Origin: an uncultured Eubacteriales bacterium
GTDB lineage: Bacteria > Bacillota > Clostridia > Oscillospirales > CAG-272
Assembly (NCBI GenBank): GCA_900555785.1
Contig: USMO01000091.1
Coordinates: forward strand, 1 to 6,785
Length of the DNA stretch: 6,785 nt
Reading direction: 5' to 3'
The notes beneath the pieces were generated by a model. It searched no databases. It saw nothing but the letters and a program-made list of their open reading frames with translations, and had not been told where the DNA came from. Positions 1 through 5,628 of this stretch are shown one piece after another. The position numbers and the translations under genes were made by a program. Within the stretch, counting starts at the first letter, position 1. Every line of letters begins with the position of its first letter.

Positions 1-44
1 CGCCCCAAGGTCTTCTTCGCAGCGCCCCAAGGTCTTCGTCCCTC
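1..44. repeat. Two copies of a 22-bp tandem repeat at the window edge
   Basis: Positions 1-15 and 23-37 are the same 15-mer (CGCCCCAAGGTCTTC). Each is followed by a 7-base tail (TTCGCAG, then GTCCCTC), so the period is 22 bp. The second copy runs up to the yraN stop codon. The array may continue beyond position 1, which cannot be seen. No inverted symmetry or T-run marks it as a terminator. Confidence 0.6.
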
Positions 45-432
45 AGTAAGCGCCGGGAAGATGGTGGATGAGCCGAACACGGGGGCGCTTGCCGGCGGGG
101 GCTGGCGCGAGGGAGACCTCAATCACATCCATCCGGGGCTTGCGGCGCGTCGGGTGCTCGAACAGATACTGCGCAGCCGCAGCGCGGGTAAACCGCTGCT
201 TGTCGCGGTCGACCGCACGGCGCGGGGGCGGCAGCTCGTCAAATTCGGCATCCGTGTAGGTCCGGGCCTTGACCTCTACAAACGCAATGATACCAAAGCG
301 CACCGCAATGAGGTCAATCTCCTTCTTGTCGGCATGCCAATTGCGCGCCAGAATGCGCCAGAAACGCCGTTGCAGATAACGCGCAGCAGCCCGCTCGCCA
401 AAATCGCCAACGCGTTGCTTATCGGTCCGCAT
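43..432 (-). CDS. yraN: YraN / UPF0102 family nuclease-like protein
   Basis: This is a 129-residue protein of usual length for UPF0102, a family with a restriction-endonuclease-like fold whose cellular role is poorly defined; links to DNA or RNA processing are inferred. The N-terminal GxxGE pattern is present (G9, G12, E13), followed by ARYL, then EIDLIA (residues 38-43, with D40) and FVEVK (51-55, with E53 and K55). Together these form the E...D...ExK arrangement of the fold. The usual GEIDLIA reads KEIDLIA here. The ATG at 430-432 lies inside the end of rnhB (14-base overlap). No clear Shine-Dalgarno precedes it, so translation is probably coupled to rnhB. It is the last visible gene of the lepB-rbgA-rnhB-yraN operon, and rnhB-yraN adjacency is common in bacteria. 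Confidence 0.9.
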   Translation of the reverse strand: MRTDKQRVGDFGERAAARYLQRRFWRILARNWHADKKEIDLIAVRFGIIAFVEVKARTYTDAEFDELPPPRRAVDRDKQRFTRAAAAQYLFEHPTRRKPRMDVIEVSLAPAPAGKRPRVRLIHHLPGAY

Positions 433-1030
433 CGTCTAAAAACCGGATGAATTTCTTCCGGTGAATCGGGGAGGGACCGTACTGCCGCAGCGCATCCATG
501 TGCGCCTTCGTCCCATACCCCTTGTGCTTCGCAATCCCGTACTGTGGGTACTGCCGGTCAAGTTCCAGGCAGGCACGGTCCCGCGTGACCTTCGCCAGAA
601 TCGACGCAGCGGCAATCGAGGGGGAAATCGCATCTCCGTGAATCACGGCACGCGCCGGAATCGGGAAATCCCGCGCAATGTTGCCGTCAATCAAAGCAAA
701 ATCGGCGGGAACCTGCAGCCCCGCAATCGCTCGGCGCATCGCAAGCAAATCGGCTTCGAGAATGTTCAGTTCGTCAATCTCCGCAACGCTCGCGTCGGCA
801 ATACTGTAGGCGACCGCCACGCGGCAGATTTCGTCAAATAACGCGTCCCGCTTCTTCGCCGTCAGCTTTTTGGAGTCGTTCAACCCCTCCGGCACAACGC
901 CGGCCGGAAGAATGCACGCCGCAGCCACAACCGGACCGCAAAGGGGACCGCGCCCGGCTTCGTCCACGCCGCATACAAACCGGTAGCCGGAAGCGCGCAG
1001 TTCGTCCTCAATCGTTTGTTCCAGCGGCAT
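419..1030 (-). CDS. rnhB: Ribonuclease HII
   Basis: This 203-residue enzyme cuts RNA in RNA/DNA hybrids and starts removal of single ribonucleotides misincorporated in DNA. The signature [14 protein letters not shown] starts at residue 21. The metal-binding DEDD set is visible as D23, E24, D115 (in LIDGN) and D133 (in HGDA), with the 18-residue spacing between the last two expected for bacterial RNase HII. NDSKKLT (51-57) and the run from IAAASILAK into VTRD (139-151) are also typical. The length is normal. The chosen ATG at 1028-1030 has AAAGGAG at 1038-1044 on the minus strand, seven bases upstream. That site lies inside the end of rbgA, and the two genes overlap by 23 bases. Identification is near certain. 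Confidence 0.97.
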   Translation of the reverse strand: MPLEQTIEDELRASGYRFVCGVDEAGRGPLCGPVVAAACILPAGVVPEGLNDSKKLTAKKRDALFDEICRVAVAYSIADASVAEIDELNILEADLLAMRRAIAGLQVPADFALIDGNIARDFPIPARAVIHGDAISPSIAAASILAKVTRDRACLELDRQYPQYGIAKHKGYGTKAHMDALRQYGPSPIHRKKFIRFLDDADR

Positions 1031-1910
1031 CGGTGCGCTCCTTTCCGGGCTTTTCGATACGGTCCAGCGTCAGATTGCCGATCTTTGCCCCGCGAAATTC
1101 GTCCAGCAGCAGGTTTGCCGTGCGCTCGGCGTTGACCTCACCGCCGGAAATCAGACACCCGCGCCGCCTGCCGACCGCTTCGAACAGCTCATAGTCGGTC
1201 ATCTCGGCGGGAATCCCTGTCAGCCTGTAGCGCGCGCAGAAGAGCTCCGGATAGAGTACCCGCATCCGGCGGCAGAGCAGCACGCCCAGCGCCTCGGTAT
1301 CCAGAATGTCATCCTTGATTGCGCCGGTCAGCGCCAGATTTTCGCCCACGCGCTTTTCTTCGAACTTGGGCCAGAGAATGCCCGGCATGTCGAGCAGGTC
1401 CAAGCCGATTGTCGTCGTTACCCATTGCTTGTCGCGTGTGACGCCCGGGCGGTCTTCCACCCGCGCTTTCTTGTTTCCGCACAGGCGGTTGATCAGCGAA
1501 GATTTGCCGACGTTCGGAATCCCCACCACCATCGCGCGCAGGTGCTTGCCGGTCATGCCCTTGTCCTCCCAGCGCGCCAGCTTTTCTGCCAGCAGACCGC
1601 GCACCTCCGGCATAATCCGGCTCAGTCCAACGCCGCCCACGCAGTCGGTCAGAATGCAGCGCGTGTTAGCGCCGGAAAGATGCGCCTGCCAGAGTTTGTT
1701 CTGTGCCGGGTCGGCGATGGACGCCTTGTTCAGCAGCACCAGCCGGGGCTTGTCGCCGCACAGCCGGGCAATTTCGGGATTTGCCGAACTGTAGGGAATC
1801 CGCGCGTCGCGCAGCTCCAGAATCAGATCGACGTTTTTGAGATTTTCCGAAATCATCCGGCGCGTTTTCGCCATGTGACCCGGAAACCATTGAATGTTTT
1901 CAGACGGCAT
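1008..1910 (-). CDS. rbgA: Ribosome biogenesis GTPase RbgA (YlqF), circularly permuted
   Basis: This 300-residue GTPase acts in late assembly of the 50S subunit. The N terminus has [10 protein letters not shown] with H12, equivalent to the catalytic His9 of B. subtilis RbgA. The G motifs come in the permuted order typical of the family: G4-like LLNKAS (59-64), G1 GIPNVGKSS (130-138), G2 around T158 in RPGVTRD, and G3 DMPG (174-177) followed by ILWPKFE. The C-terminal part, with [12 protein letters not shown], matches the RbgA RNA-binding region. Two departures stand out: the G4 NKxD aspartate is serine (S64, codon at 1719-1721), and the usual DTPG reads DMPG. The ATG at 1908-1910 has GAGGT five bases upstream and lies 21 bases after lepB. 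Function is secure; the effect of the G4 change on nucleotide choice is unknown. Confidence 0.96.
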   Translation of the reverse strand: MPSENIQWFPGHMAKTRRMISENLKNVDLILELRDARIPYSSANPEIARLCGDKPRLVLLNKASIADPAQNKLWQAHLSGANTRCILTDCVGGVGLSRIMPEVRGLLAEKLARWEDKGMTGKHLRAMVVGIPNVGKSSLINRLCGNKKARVEDRPGVTRDKQWVTTTIGLDLLDMPGILWPKFEEKRVGENLALTGAIKDDILDTEALGVLLCRRMRVLYPELFCARYRLTGIPAEMTDYELFEAVGRRRGCLISGGEVNAERTANLLLDEFRGAKIGNLTLDRIEKPGKERTDAAGTND

Positions 1911-1931
1911 GCTCTACCTCGGTTGAAAAAA

Positions 1932-2579
1932 TCAGTTGAAAACGGTGAAGGGGGAGAGGCGCAGGACCACTCGCCCCAGCACGCAGCGTTCGTCCACAAA
2001 CCCAACGTCCGGGTTGCGGCTGTCTTTGGAATTGTTGCGGTTGTCGCCCATGACAAACAGGTATCCCTCCGGAACGGTTGCGCGGAAGATGCCGGTTGTG
2101 CGGTCCAGCCCGTAGCCGAAGAGCGAGGTATAGTATCTGCCCGCATTCTCTCCGGAGGAGGCATCCTTCAGGGCCGAATGGATGTCGGCATATTCCTTGC
2201 CGTCCACGGTGATCGTTCCGGTGTTGGTGTCAATCTCCACGGTCTGCCCGCCGGTTGCAATGACCCGCTTGACCAGCACCTTTTCCAGGTTCTTTTCCGG
2301 CTCGGTCAGGTGGAAGACCACGATGTCATCCTGGCGCGGCGAGTAACCGGCGCTTTGCAAAAGAAGCCGCTCGCCGTTGTGCAGCGTGTTCTCCATCGAC
2401 GGTCCGTCAACCTGGCAGAGCCGGAACCCGAACGTGAAGATCAGCAGCACGACCAGCACGGACCATGCAAACATTTCCACGTAGTCAAACAGGATTGCGC
2501 CAATTGTTTTTTTCTTTTTTGCGGGCTTGGGAGCCGCGGGCGTTGCCGCCGGCTCCGGTGTCAGAATCGGTTCATTCAT
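1932..2579 (-). CDS. lepB: Type I signal peptidase
   Basis: This 215-residue membrane protease removes signal peptides from exported proteins on the outer face of the membrane. The N terminus is a Pro/Ala-rich cytoplasmic tail ending in four lysines (21-24). One membrane segment follows at about 28-52. The catalytic serine is S61 in GPSMENTL. The general-base lysine is K104 in LVKRVIA. The conserved box E is GDNRNNSKDSR (178-188). This is the single-membrane-segment SipS-like form, with no E. coli-type second helix or large insertion. The ATG at 2577-2579 is supported by GAGGTGA at 2586-2592, six bases upstream. It is the first recognised gene of the operon, 21 bases before rbgA. A lepB-rbgA-rnhB order is familiar in Bacillota. 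Likely substrates nearby include the secreted SLH protein at 3810-5126. Confidence 0.96.
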   Translation of the reverse strand: MNEPILTPEPAATPAAPKPAKKKKTIGAILFDYVEMFAWSVLVVLLIFTFGFRLCQVDGPSMENTLHNGERLLLQSAGYSPRQDDIVVFHLTEPEKNLEKVLVKRVIATGGQTVEIDTNTGTITVDGKEYADIHSALKDASSGENAGRYYTSLFGYGLDRTTGIFRATVPEGYLFVMGDNRNNSKDSRNPDVGFVDERCVLGRVVLRLSPFTVFN

Positions 2580-2697
2580 GTGTGTTCACCTCACCGTCAA
2601 AATTCAGAAGCAGCTCCGTCAGGCGGTAGCCGCAGGGCAGATGGAACTGTGTTTGCGCAGCCGTCTCTTCCGGGAACGGAGAAACGCCGTCCGGCAC
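2572..2697 (-). CDS. Possible small ORF overlapping the lepB start (41 codons)
   Basis: I do not recognise this frame. It could start at GTG 2695-2697 and stop at TGA 2572-2574, overlapping lepB by the sequence ATGAATGA, an arrangement typical of translational coupling. Codon choice resembles the neighbouring genes (CTG, GAG, GGC, GAC). The C-terminal half reads like real protein (FHLPCGYRLTELLLNFDGEV). Against it, no Shine-Dalgarno precedes the GTG. The same frame is also open upstream to about 2760 apart from one TGA at 2716-2718, so it may be the tail of a decayed gene. It could equally be untranslated leader of lepB. Confidence 0.25.
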   Translation of the reverse strand: MPDGVSPFPEETAAQTQFHLPCGYRLTELLLNFDGEVNTHE

Positions 2698-2766
2698 CCG
2701 GGCAGAATATCCGGATCAGGTGCTTCCTGCCGGGTCTTCCGTCAGAAGATACAACTTTAATTATAT

Positions 2767-2795
2767 ATTATAGCATATTGAAAGCAGGAGTACAA
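2767..2795 (-). promoter_or_regulatory. Sigma-A promoter for the lepB operon (extended -10)
   Basis: On the minus strand a perfect TATAAT (2767-2772) is preceded by TGC, giving the extended -10 form TGnTATAAT. The -35 hexamer, 17 bases upstream at 2790-2795, is TTGTAC and weak (3 of 6). Transcription should begin near 2760, leaving a leader of about 180 bases before lepB. The site lies in the only AT-rich stretch upstream of the operon. Confidence 0.7.
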
Positions 2796-2846
2796 GAAGA
2801 ATTTAACGCTTTTTTTGAAAGTTTTTATGAAGCCTGCAAAAAACGG

Positions 2847-2875
2847 TTGACAGATTTCGTAAAATCGTGTATAAT
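2847..2875 (+). promoter_or_regulatory. Consensus sigma-A promoter, divergent from the lepB promoter
   Basis: TTGACA (2847-2852) and TATAAT (2870-2875) are both perfect and separated by 17 bases, so this should be a strong constitutive promoter. Transcription would start near 2882 and run through the acetyltransferase remnant into the gene at 3057. The -35 elements of this promoter and of the lepB promoter are about 50 bases apart. Confidence 0.85.
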
Positions 2876-2911
2876 GTCGGTAACAAAGTCAGACGGCGAG
2901 GGAGATGGGGC

Positions 2912-3055
2912 GTGTTCTGTCTGGCGCGCCCGATTGCGCTGCGCGCACAGGGGCTGTACCGGAAAATGGGCTTTTCGAAGGCTGCAAGATTCCCCGATGC
3001 CATGCGGCGGCAGAACGGAACCTACCAGGCAATCGTGTATATGCGGAAGGTGCTG
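2912..3055 (+). pseudogene. C-terminal remnant of a GNAT-family acetyltransferase
   Basis: In the frame starting at GTG 2912 the translation contains GLYRKMGF, then a segment reading ARFPDAMRRQNGTYQAIVYM. This is the usual closing part of GNAT acetyltransferases: the LYxKxGF helix of the acetyl-CoA domain followed by the last strands with DGxYxxxxxM. Only about 48 residues are left. The N-terminal half and the acetyl-CoA loop are missing, and the promoter at 2847-2875 sits where coding sequence would be expected. The frame does not stop where the family normally ends; it runs on out of frame inside the next gene to 3250. A GAGGGAG at 2898-2904 could still allow translation from GTG 2912. The stub also carries the ribosome-binding site of the next gene. 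I read it as a truncated gene, probably left by a deletion. Confidence 0.5.
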
Positions 3056-3056
3056 A

Positions 3057-3668
3057 ATGAAAGAGAAAAACAAAACCTCACAGCGTCGCCTGCGGGTGGC
3101 GCTTCTTGCCGCCGGAATGACGGTGGCGCTGGCGGTGCTGGTTGTGGTGCTGCTGACGGTCCTGCTCCCGAAAGACGAGCCGGACCCGGAGCCGGACACG
3201 CGCCCGATCTCCTTTTACCCGGTTTGGGAGGGGGACGTGCGGGAGAATGAACGGTATCTGGGGCTGGACCGGCAGTTCTATCTCTGCGAGCCGGATTACG
3301 GTGCCAAGACCGCGCTGGATGACAGCCAGATCGATTCCGACCCCGAGCTGTCGCTCCTGCGGGATTATATCAACAGCCTGATTGACGGCTATCCGAACGC
3401 CTGCCGGTCGCTGTTTACGGCATCGGCGCTTGCCGAAACCCCGATTCCGGATTTCGCCCAGCAGATGATCTGGCGGGTGGAAATTACCAAAACGGAGACG
3501 GCAACCGAGAACGGCGTGACCCGCACGACCTACTGTCTGGAGTATATGATTTACCGCAACAACGGGACCTATCGCCGCGATGTCGGCAGCAATGCGGTCC
3601 GTCCGGAGTACCTGACACTGGTGGAGGTGGCGGACGGAGAATACCGCATTGACAGTCTCCGTCGGTGA
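3057..3668 (+). CDS. Membrane-anchored protein of unknown function
   Basis: This is a 203-residue protein. Residues 1-13 are short and basic. A strongly hydrophobic segment follows at about 14-37, then an acidic Pro-rich linker (KDEPDPEPD), so the remaining roughly 150 residues should lie outside the membrane. There is no lipobox cysteine, so I read the segment as an uncleaved anchor. The soluble part pairs a helix-rich section (LLRDYINSLIDGYPNACRSL) with beta-strand-like stretches ending YRRDVGSNAVRPEYL and GEYRIDSL. This layout suggests an NTF2-like or cystatin-like fold, by inference only. GGAAGGTG at 3045-3052 supports the ATG at 3057. It is transcribed from the 2847-2875 promoter and closed by the 3706-3758 terminator, so it seems to form its own unit. 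The coding call is solid; the function is unknown. Confidence 0.85.
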   Translation: MKEKNKTSQRRLRVALLAAGMTVALAVLVVVLLTVLLPKDEPDPEPDTRPISFYPVWEGDVRENERYLGLDRQFYLCEPDYGAKTALDDSQIDSDPELSLLRDYINSLIDGYPNACRSLFTASALAETPIPDFAQQMIWRVEITKTETATENGVTRTTYCLEYMIYRNNGTYRRDVGSNAVRPEYLTLVEVADGEYRIDSLRR

Positions 3669-3705
3669 AGAAATTTGCCGAAATACTGTTTTTTATCGAA
3701 AATCG

Positions 3706-3758
3706 GACCGGATATTGCAGAATGAGAACAGTTCTTATTCCAATATCCGGTCTTTTTT
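3706..3758 (+). terminator. Strong intrinsic terminator after the membrane-anchored protein gene
   Basis: GACCGGATATTG (3706-3717) is perfectly complementary to CAATATCCGGTC (3741-3752), a 12-bp stem. The interior adds a second stem (GAATGAGAA with TTCTTATTC, one G-U pair) beyond a two-base bulge. Six T follow at 3753-3758. It lies 38 bases after the stop codon and should insulate the gene from the SLH gene downstream. Confidence 0.93.
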
Positions 3759-3762
3759 GCCA

Positions 3763-3780
3763 CCGTCCTGCATAGGATGG
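3763..3780 (+). promoter_or_regulatory. Short inverted repeat upstream of the SLH gene
   Basis: CCGTCCT and AGGATGG pair over seven positions (one G-U in RNA) around a GCAT loop. The site starts five bases after the terminator T-run and ends 29 bases before the ATG at 3810. It could be an operator or a small leader hairpin. It also contains CATAGGAT, which resembles the CATAnnnT -10 element of late sporulation sigma factors, but no matching -35 is convincing. No sigma-A promoter is evident between 3759 and 3809. Confidence 0.3.
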
Positions 3781-3809
3781 AACATCGAACGGAAAGGCGG
3801 TAAACGAAT

Positions 3810-5126
3810 ATGAATCGAACCAATGGAAAAAGGCTGTTATGGTTCCTGTGCGCGGCGCTGCTTTCAGGGCTGCTGGCGCTATTCCCGGCTGGCGCGCAGG
3901 CGGAGCAGTCCGCCAGGACGCCGGTTGTCTCGCACGGGCTGGAAGTCCTGGCGGCGCGGACCGATTTTGCGCTCTCCTGCATGAAGGGGAACGACCTTGC
4001 TTTCACGCGCGATGCCGTGGCGCGCGGCATGAATCTGTCGAACGTCCGATATCTGACGGTCGTGACAATCCCTTCGGTCACCGAGGGGGAGCTGCTGCTC
4101 GGCTCGTCGCGCGTGGCAGCCGGGCAGACGATTTCCGGCGCGCATCTTGACAATCTTTCCTTTCACCCGGCGTCCGAATCGGTCACGCATGCCTCCTTCC
4201 GGTTTACGGTAAACGGCGCGGGGCACGAGCTGACCTGCTCGCTCTGGATTCTGGAGGAGCAGAACAGCACCCCGACCGTTGCCATGGCGCCGGTCCTGTC
4301 GCTGAAGCGCAGCACCTATCGCGATATGGCTGCATACGGCACGCTGTCGGCATACGACCCGGACGGCGACGAGCTGCGGTTTGAGATCGTCTCCTATCCG
4401 GAGAACGGCTCGCTGGAGCTGACCGACCCGGCTGCGGGGACCTATGTCTACCGCCCGTTTGCGTCCTATCTCGGAACCGATTCCTTTACCTATGTTGCGC
4501 GGGACCGCTGCGGCAGCTACAGTGCGACTGCAACGGTGTCGCTGACGGTCGACCGGCTCGGAACCTCGGTCAGCTACGCCGACATGAAAGGCTCCCGGAG
4601 CGAGGGCGCCGCGCTGCGCGTGACCGAAAAGGCAATCATGAGCGGCACGCAGGTCGGGGACAGCACCTATTTCTATCCGGACCGGATGGTCAGCCGCGCG
4701 GATTTTCTGGTCATGGCGATGAATGCGGCGGGCATTACCGGCGTTCCGGAATGCGAAAAGACGGTCTTTGCGGATGACGCAGAGATTCCCGCCTCCATGA
4801 AAGGCTATGTCGCGGCGGCGTACCGCCTGGGCTATATCACCGGCAGCCAGAAGGACGGCAAACTCTGCTTTCTGCCGAACGAGAGCCTGACCCGCGCACA
4901 GGCAGCGGTGATCCTGGACCGCATCATGACGCCCGGTAAGGCGGCGGTGATTCCGACCTTTACCGACCGGGGCGATATTCCGGTCTGGGCTGCGGACGCC
5001 ATCTATTCCCTTAACGCAGTCGGCATCCTGACCCCTACCAACGGGCAGATCGCACCGACCCAGGCGGTCACCCGCGCCGAAGCCGCCCGGCTGCTCTCCG
5101 CACTTTTGCAGTACCGGGGAGAATAA
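3810..5126 (+). CDS. Secreted protein with a cadherin-like module and three SLH modules
   Basis: This 438-residue exported protein probably binds cell-wall polymers through its C terminus. A signal peptide covers about 1-31 (basic start, hydrophobic LLWFLCAALLSGLLALF, predicted cut after AQA). Residues 40-150 form a beta-rich region with a GELLLGSSRVAAGQTI stretch that resembles repeats of cadherin-like surface proteins. Residues about 155-248 match the Big_9/cadherin-like family: YDPDGDELRF, NGSLELTDPAAGTYVYRP and GTDSFTYVARD. Three SLH modules follow at about 255-308, 317-373 and 383-438; their conserved ends read SRAD, TRAQ and TRAE, with FADD and FTD openings in the second and third. The start at ATG 3810 is supported by AAAGGCGG at 3793-3800. 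It is flanked by terminators on both sides, so it is probably monocistronic. The ligand or partner is not evident. Confidence 0.92.
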   Translation: MNRTNGKRLLWFLCAALLSGLLALFPAGAQAEQSARTPVVSHGLEVLAARTDFALSCMKGNDLAFTRDAVARGMNLSNVRYLTVVTIPSVTEGELLLGSSRVAAGQTISGAHLDNLSFHPASESVTHASFRFTVNGAGHELTCSLWILEEQNSTPTVAMAPVLSLKRSTYRDMAAYGTLSAYDPDGDELRFEIVSYPENGSLELTDPAAGTYVYRPFASYLGTDSFTYVARDRCGSYSATATVSLTVDRLGTSVSYADMKGSRSEGAALRVTEKAIMSGTQVGDSTYFYPDRMVSRADFLVMAMNAAGITGVPECEKTVFADDAEIPASMKGYVAAAYRLGYITGSQKDGKLCFLPNESLTRAQAAVILDRIMTPGKAAVIPTFTDRGDIPVWAADAIYSLNAVGILTPTNGQIAPTQAVTRAEAARLLSALLQYRGE

Positions 5127-5133
5127 GCGACAC

Positions 5134-5175
5134 AAGTCTTCTGAAAAAGAAAAAACTTGCAGGGAGACTTTTTTT
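5134..5175 (+). terminator. Probable intrinsic terminator after the SLH gene
   Basis: AAGTCT (5134-5139) pairs with AGACTT (5165-5170), and the stem can be extended inward by a G-U pair and a C-G pair. The loop is A-rich and about 21 bases long. The stem runs into seven T (5169-5175). It begins seven bases after the TAA of the SLH gene and ends 10 bases before the -35 of the SRP RNA promoter. The large loop makes it weaker than the terminator at 3706-3758. Confidence 0.55.
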
Positions 5176-5185
5176 CGAAAACCCC

Positions 5186-5214
5186 TTGCAAAACGGAAAA
5201 AAATCTGGTATAAT
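5186..5214 (+). promoter_or_regulatory. Sigma-A promoter for the SRP RNA (extended -10)
   Basis: TTGCAA (5186-5191) and TATAAT (5209-5214) are 17 bases apart. TGG at 5206-5208 gives the extended -10 form TGnTATAAT. Transcription should begin near 5221, a few bases before the outer arm of the SRP precursor stem. A near-consensus promoter suits a highly expressed stable RNA. It may also supply dnaX. Confidence 0.88.
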
Positions 5215-5246
5215 AACGAGGTACGGTATCAGACTGTAAAACGAGG

Positions 5247-5512
5247 CCATACCAGCCGGGGGAGTAGCGGAGCCCTGAACCTGAAATCCGCTATAGCAGG
5301 GGTGGATCCCTCTTTTGAGGAACGATCCTTTGCGAATGGAGTCATGTCCTGTGTGTTGAGGAATGGGTCTTGCGCAATCGGGAACTGTGAATCATGTCAG
5401 GTGGGGAACCAAGCAGCATTAAGCGGTCCCCCCGATGTGCCGCGAGGGCGCCTGTTCTGAGCAGAGGGCATGAAGATCGCGCGGGGGTGACTTTCGATCT
5501 TGAGGTGTATGG
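5247..5512 (+). ncRNA. ffs: Signal recognition particle RNA, large bacterial type (scRNA)
   Basis: This is the RNA core of the signal recognition particle, which with Ffh targets nascent membrane and secreted proteins to FtsY. The Alu-type 5' domain shows the Bacillus scRNA pattern: GGGGGAGTAGCGG at 5258-5270, a CCCTG, then ATCCGCTATAGCAGGG at 5286-5301. The apical Ffh-binding region is at about 5390-5440, with GTCAGG, a GGAA tetraloop (5405-5408), AAGCAGC (5411-5417) and ATTAAG. ATGTGCCGCGAGGGCGCCTG (5435-5454) matches the returning strand. The ends GCCATAC (5246-5252 region) and GTATGG (5507-5512) pair, like the mature ends of B. subtilis scRNA. About 266 bases compares well with 271 there. 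Ends are estimated to within a few bases. Complementary flanks extend the stem outward (5223-5246 with 5513-5536). The position just before dnaX matches B. subtilis gene order. Confidence 0.95.
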
Positions 5513-5565
5513 TCTTGTTTTACAGTCCGGTGCCGTCGTTTCTGTTGCAGAATTTGCCGACCGCG

Positions 5566-5605
5566 AGCCGATTCCTATGGGAATTTTGCAGCGTGCGGCT
5601 TTTTT
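5566..5605 (+). terminator. Weak candidate terminator between the SRP RNA and dnaX
   Basis: AGCCG (5566-5570) can pair with CGGCT (5596-5600), which is followed by T to 5605 (six in all). ATTCC/GGAAT forms an inner hairpin, but a large unpaired stretch of about 11 bases on the 3' side makes the structure imperfect. If it works it would be leaky, allowing the SRP promoter to feed dnaX. No better terminator and no clear dnaX promoter is visible from 5537 to 5628. Confidence 0.3.
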
Positions 5606-5628
5606 GTTGAGTTTTGGAAGGAGCGACT

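Noticed and set aside
1..44. CRISPR array
   Set aside because: There are only two copies, with a 15-base shared core and 7-base tails; this is far too short for repeat-spacer units, and no cas genes are present.
2505..2522. A-rich slippery sequence (A AAA AAG) in the lysine run of lepB, as a programmed frameshift site
   Set aside because: The heptamer fits a -1 site in frame, but the shifted frame ends after a few codons and no stimulatory structure is evident. The lysines are explained by the positive-inside charge before the membrane segment.
2716..2718. In-frame TGA in the lepB leader as a selenocysteine codon
   Set aside because: No SECIS-like hairpin was recognised just downstream, and the frame has no credible start codon before the TGA. 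A nonsense change or chance is simpler.
1425..3056. Very long plus-strand open frame (543 codons) across rbgA, lepB and the promoter region
   Set aside because: It is antisense to two certain genes and crosses both divergent promoters and the acetyltransferase stub. Its composition is that of a shadow frame in GC-rich DNA.
3879..5135. Long open frame on the minus strand opposite the SLH gene
   Set aside because: It mirrors the real gene's codon pattern, is rich in Arg, His and Gly, has no recognisable domain, and spans the whole plus-strand protein with its clear signal peptide and SLH modules.
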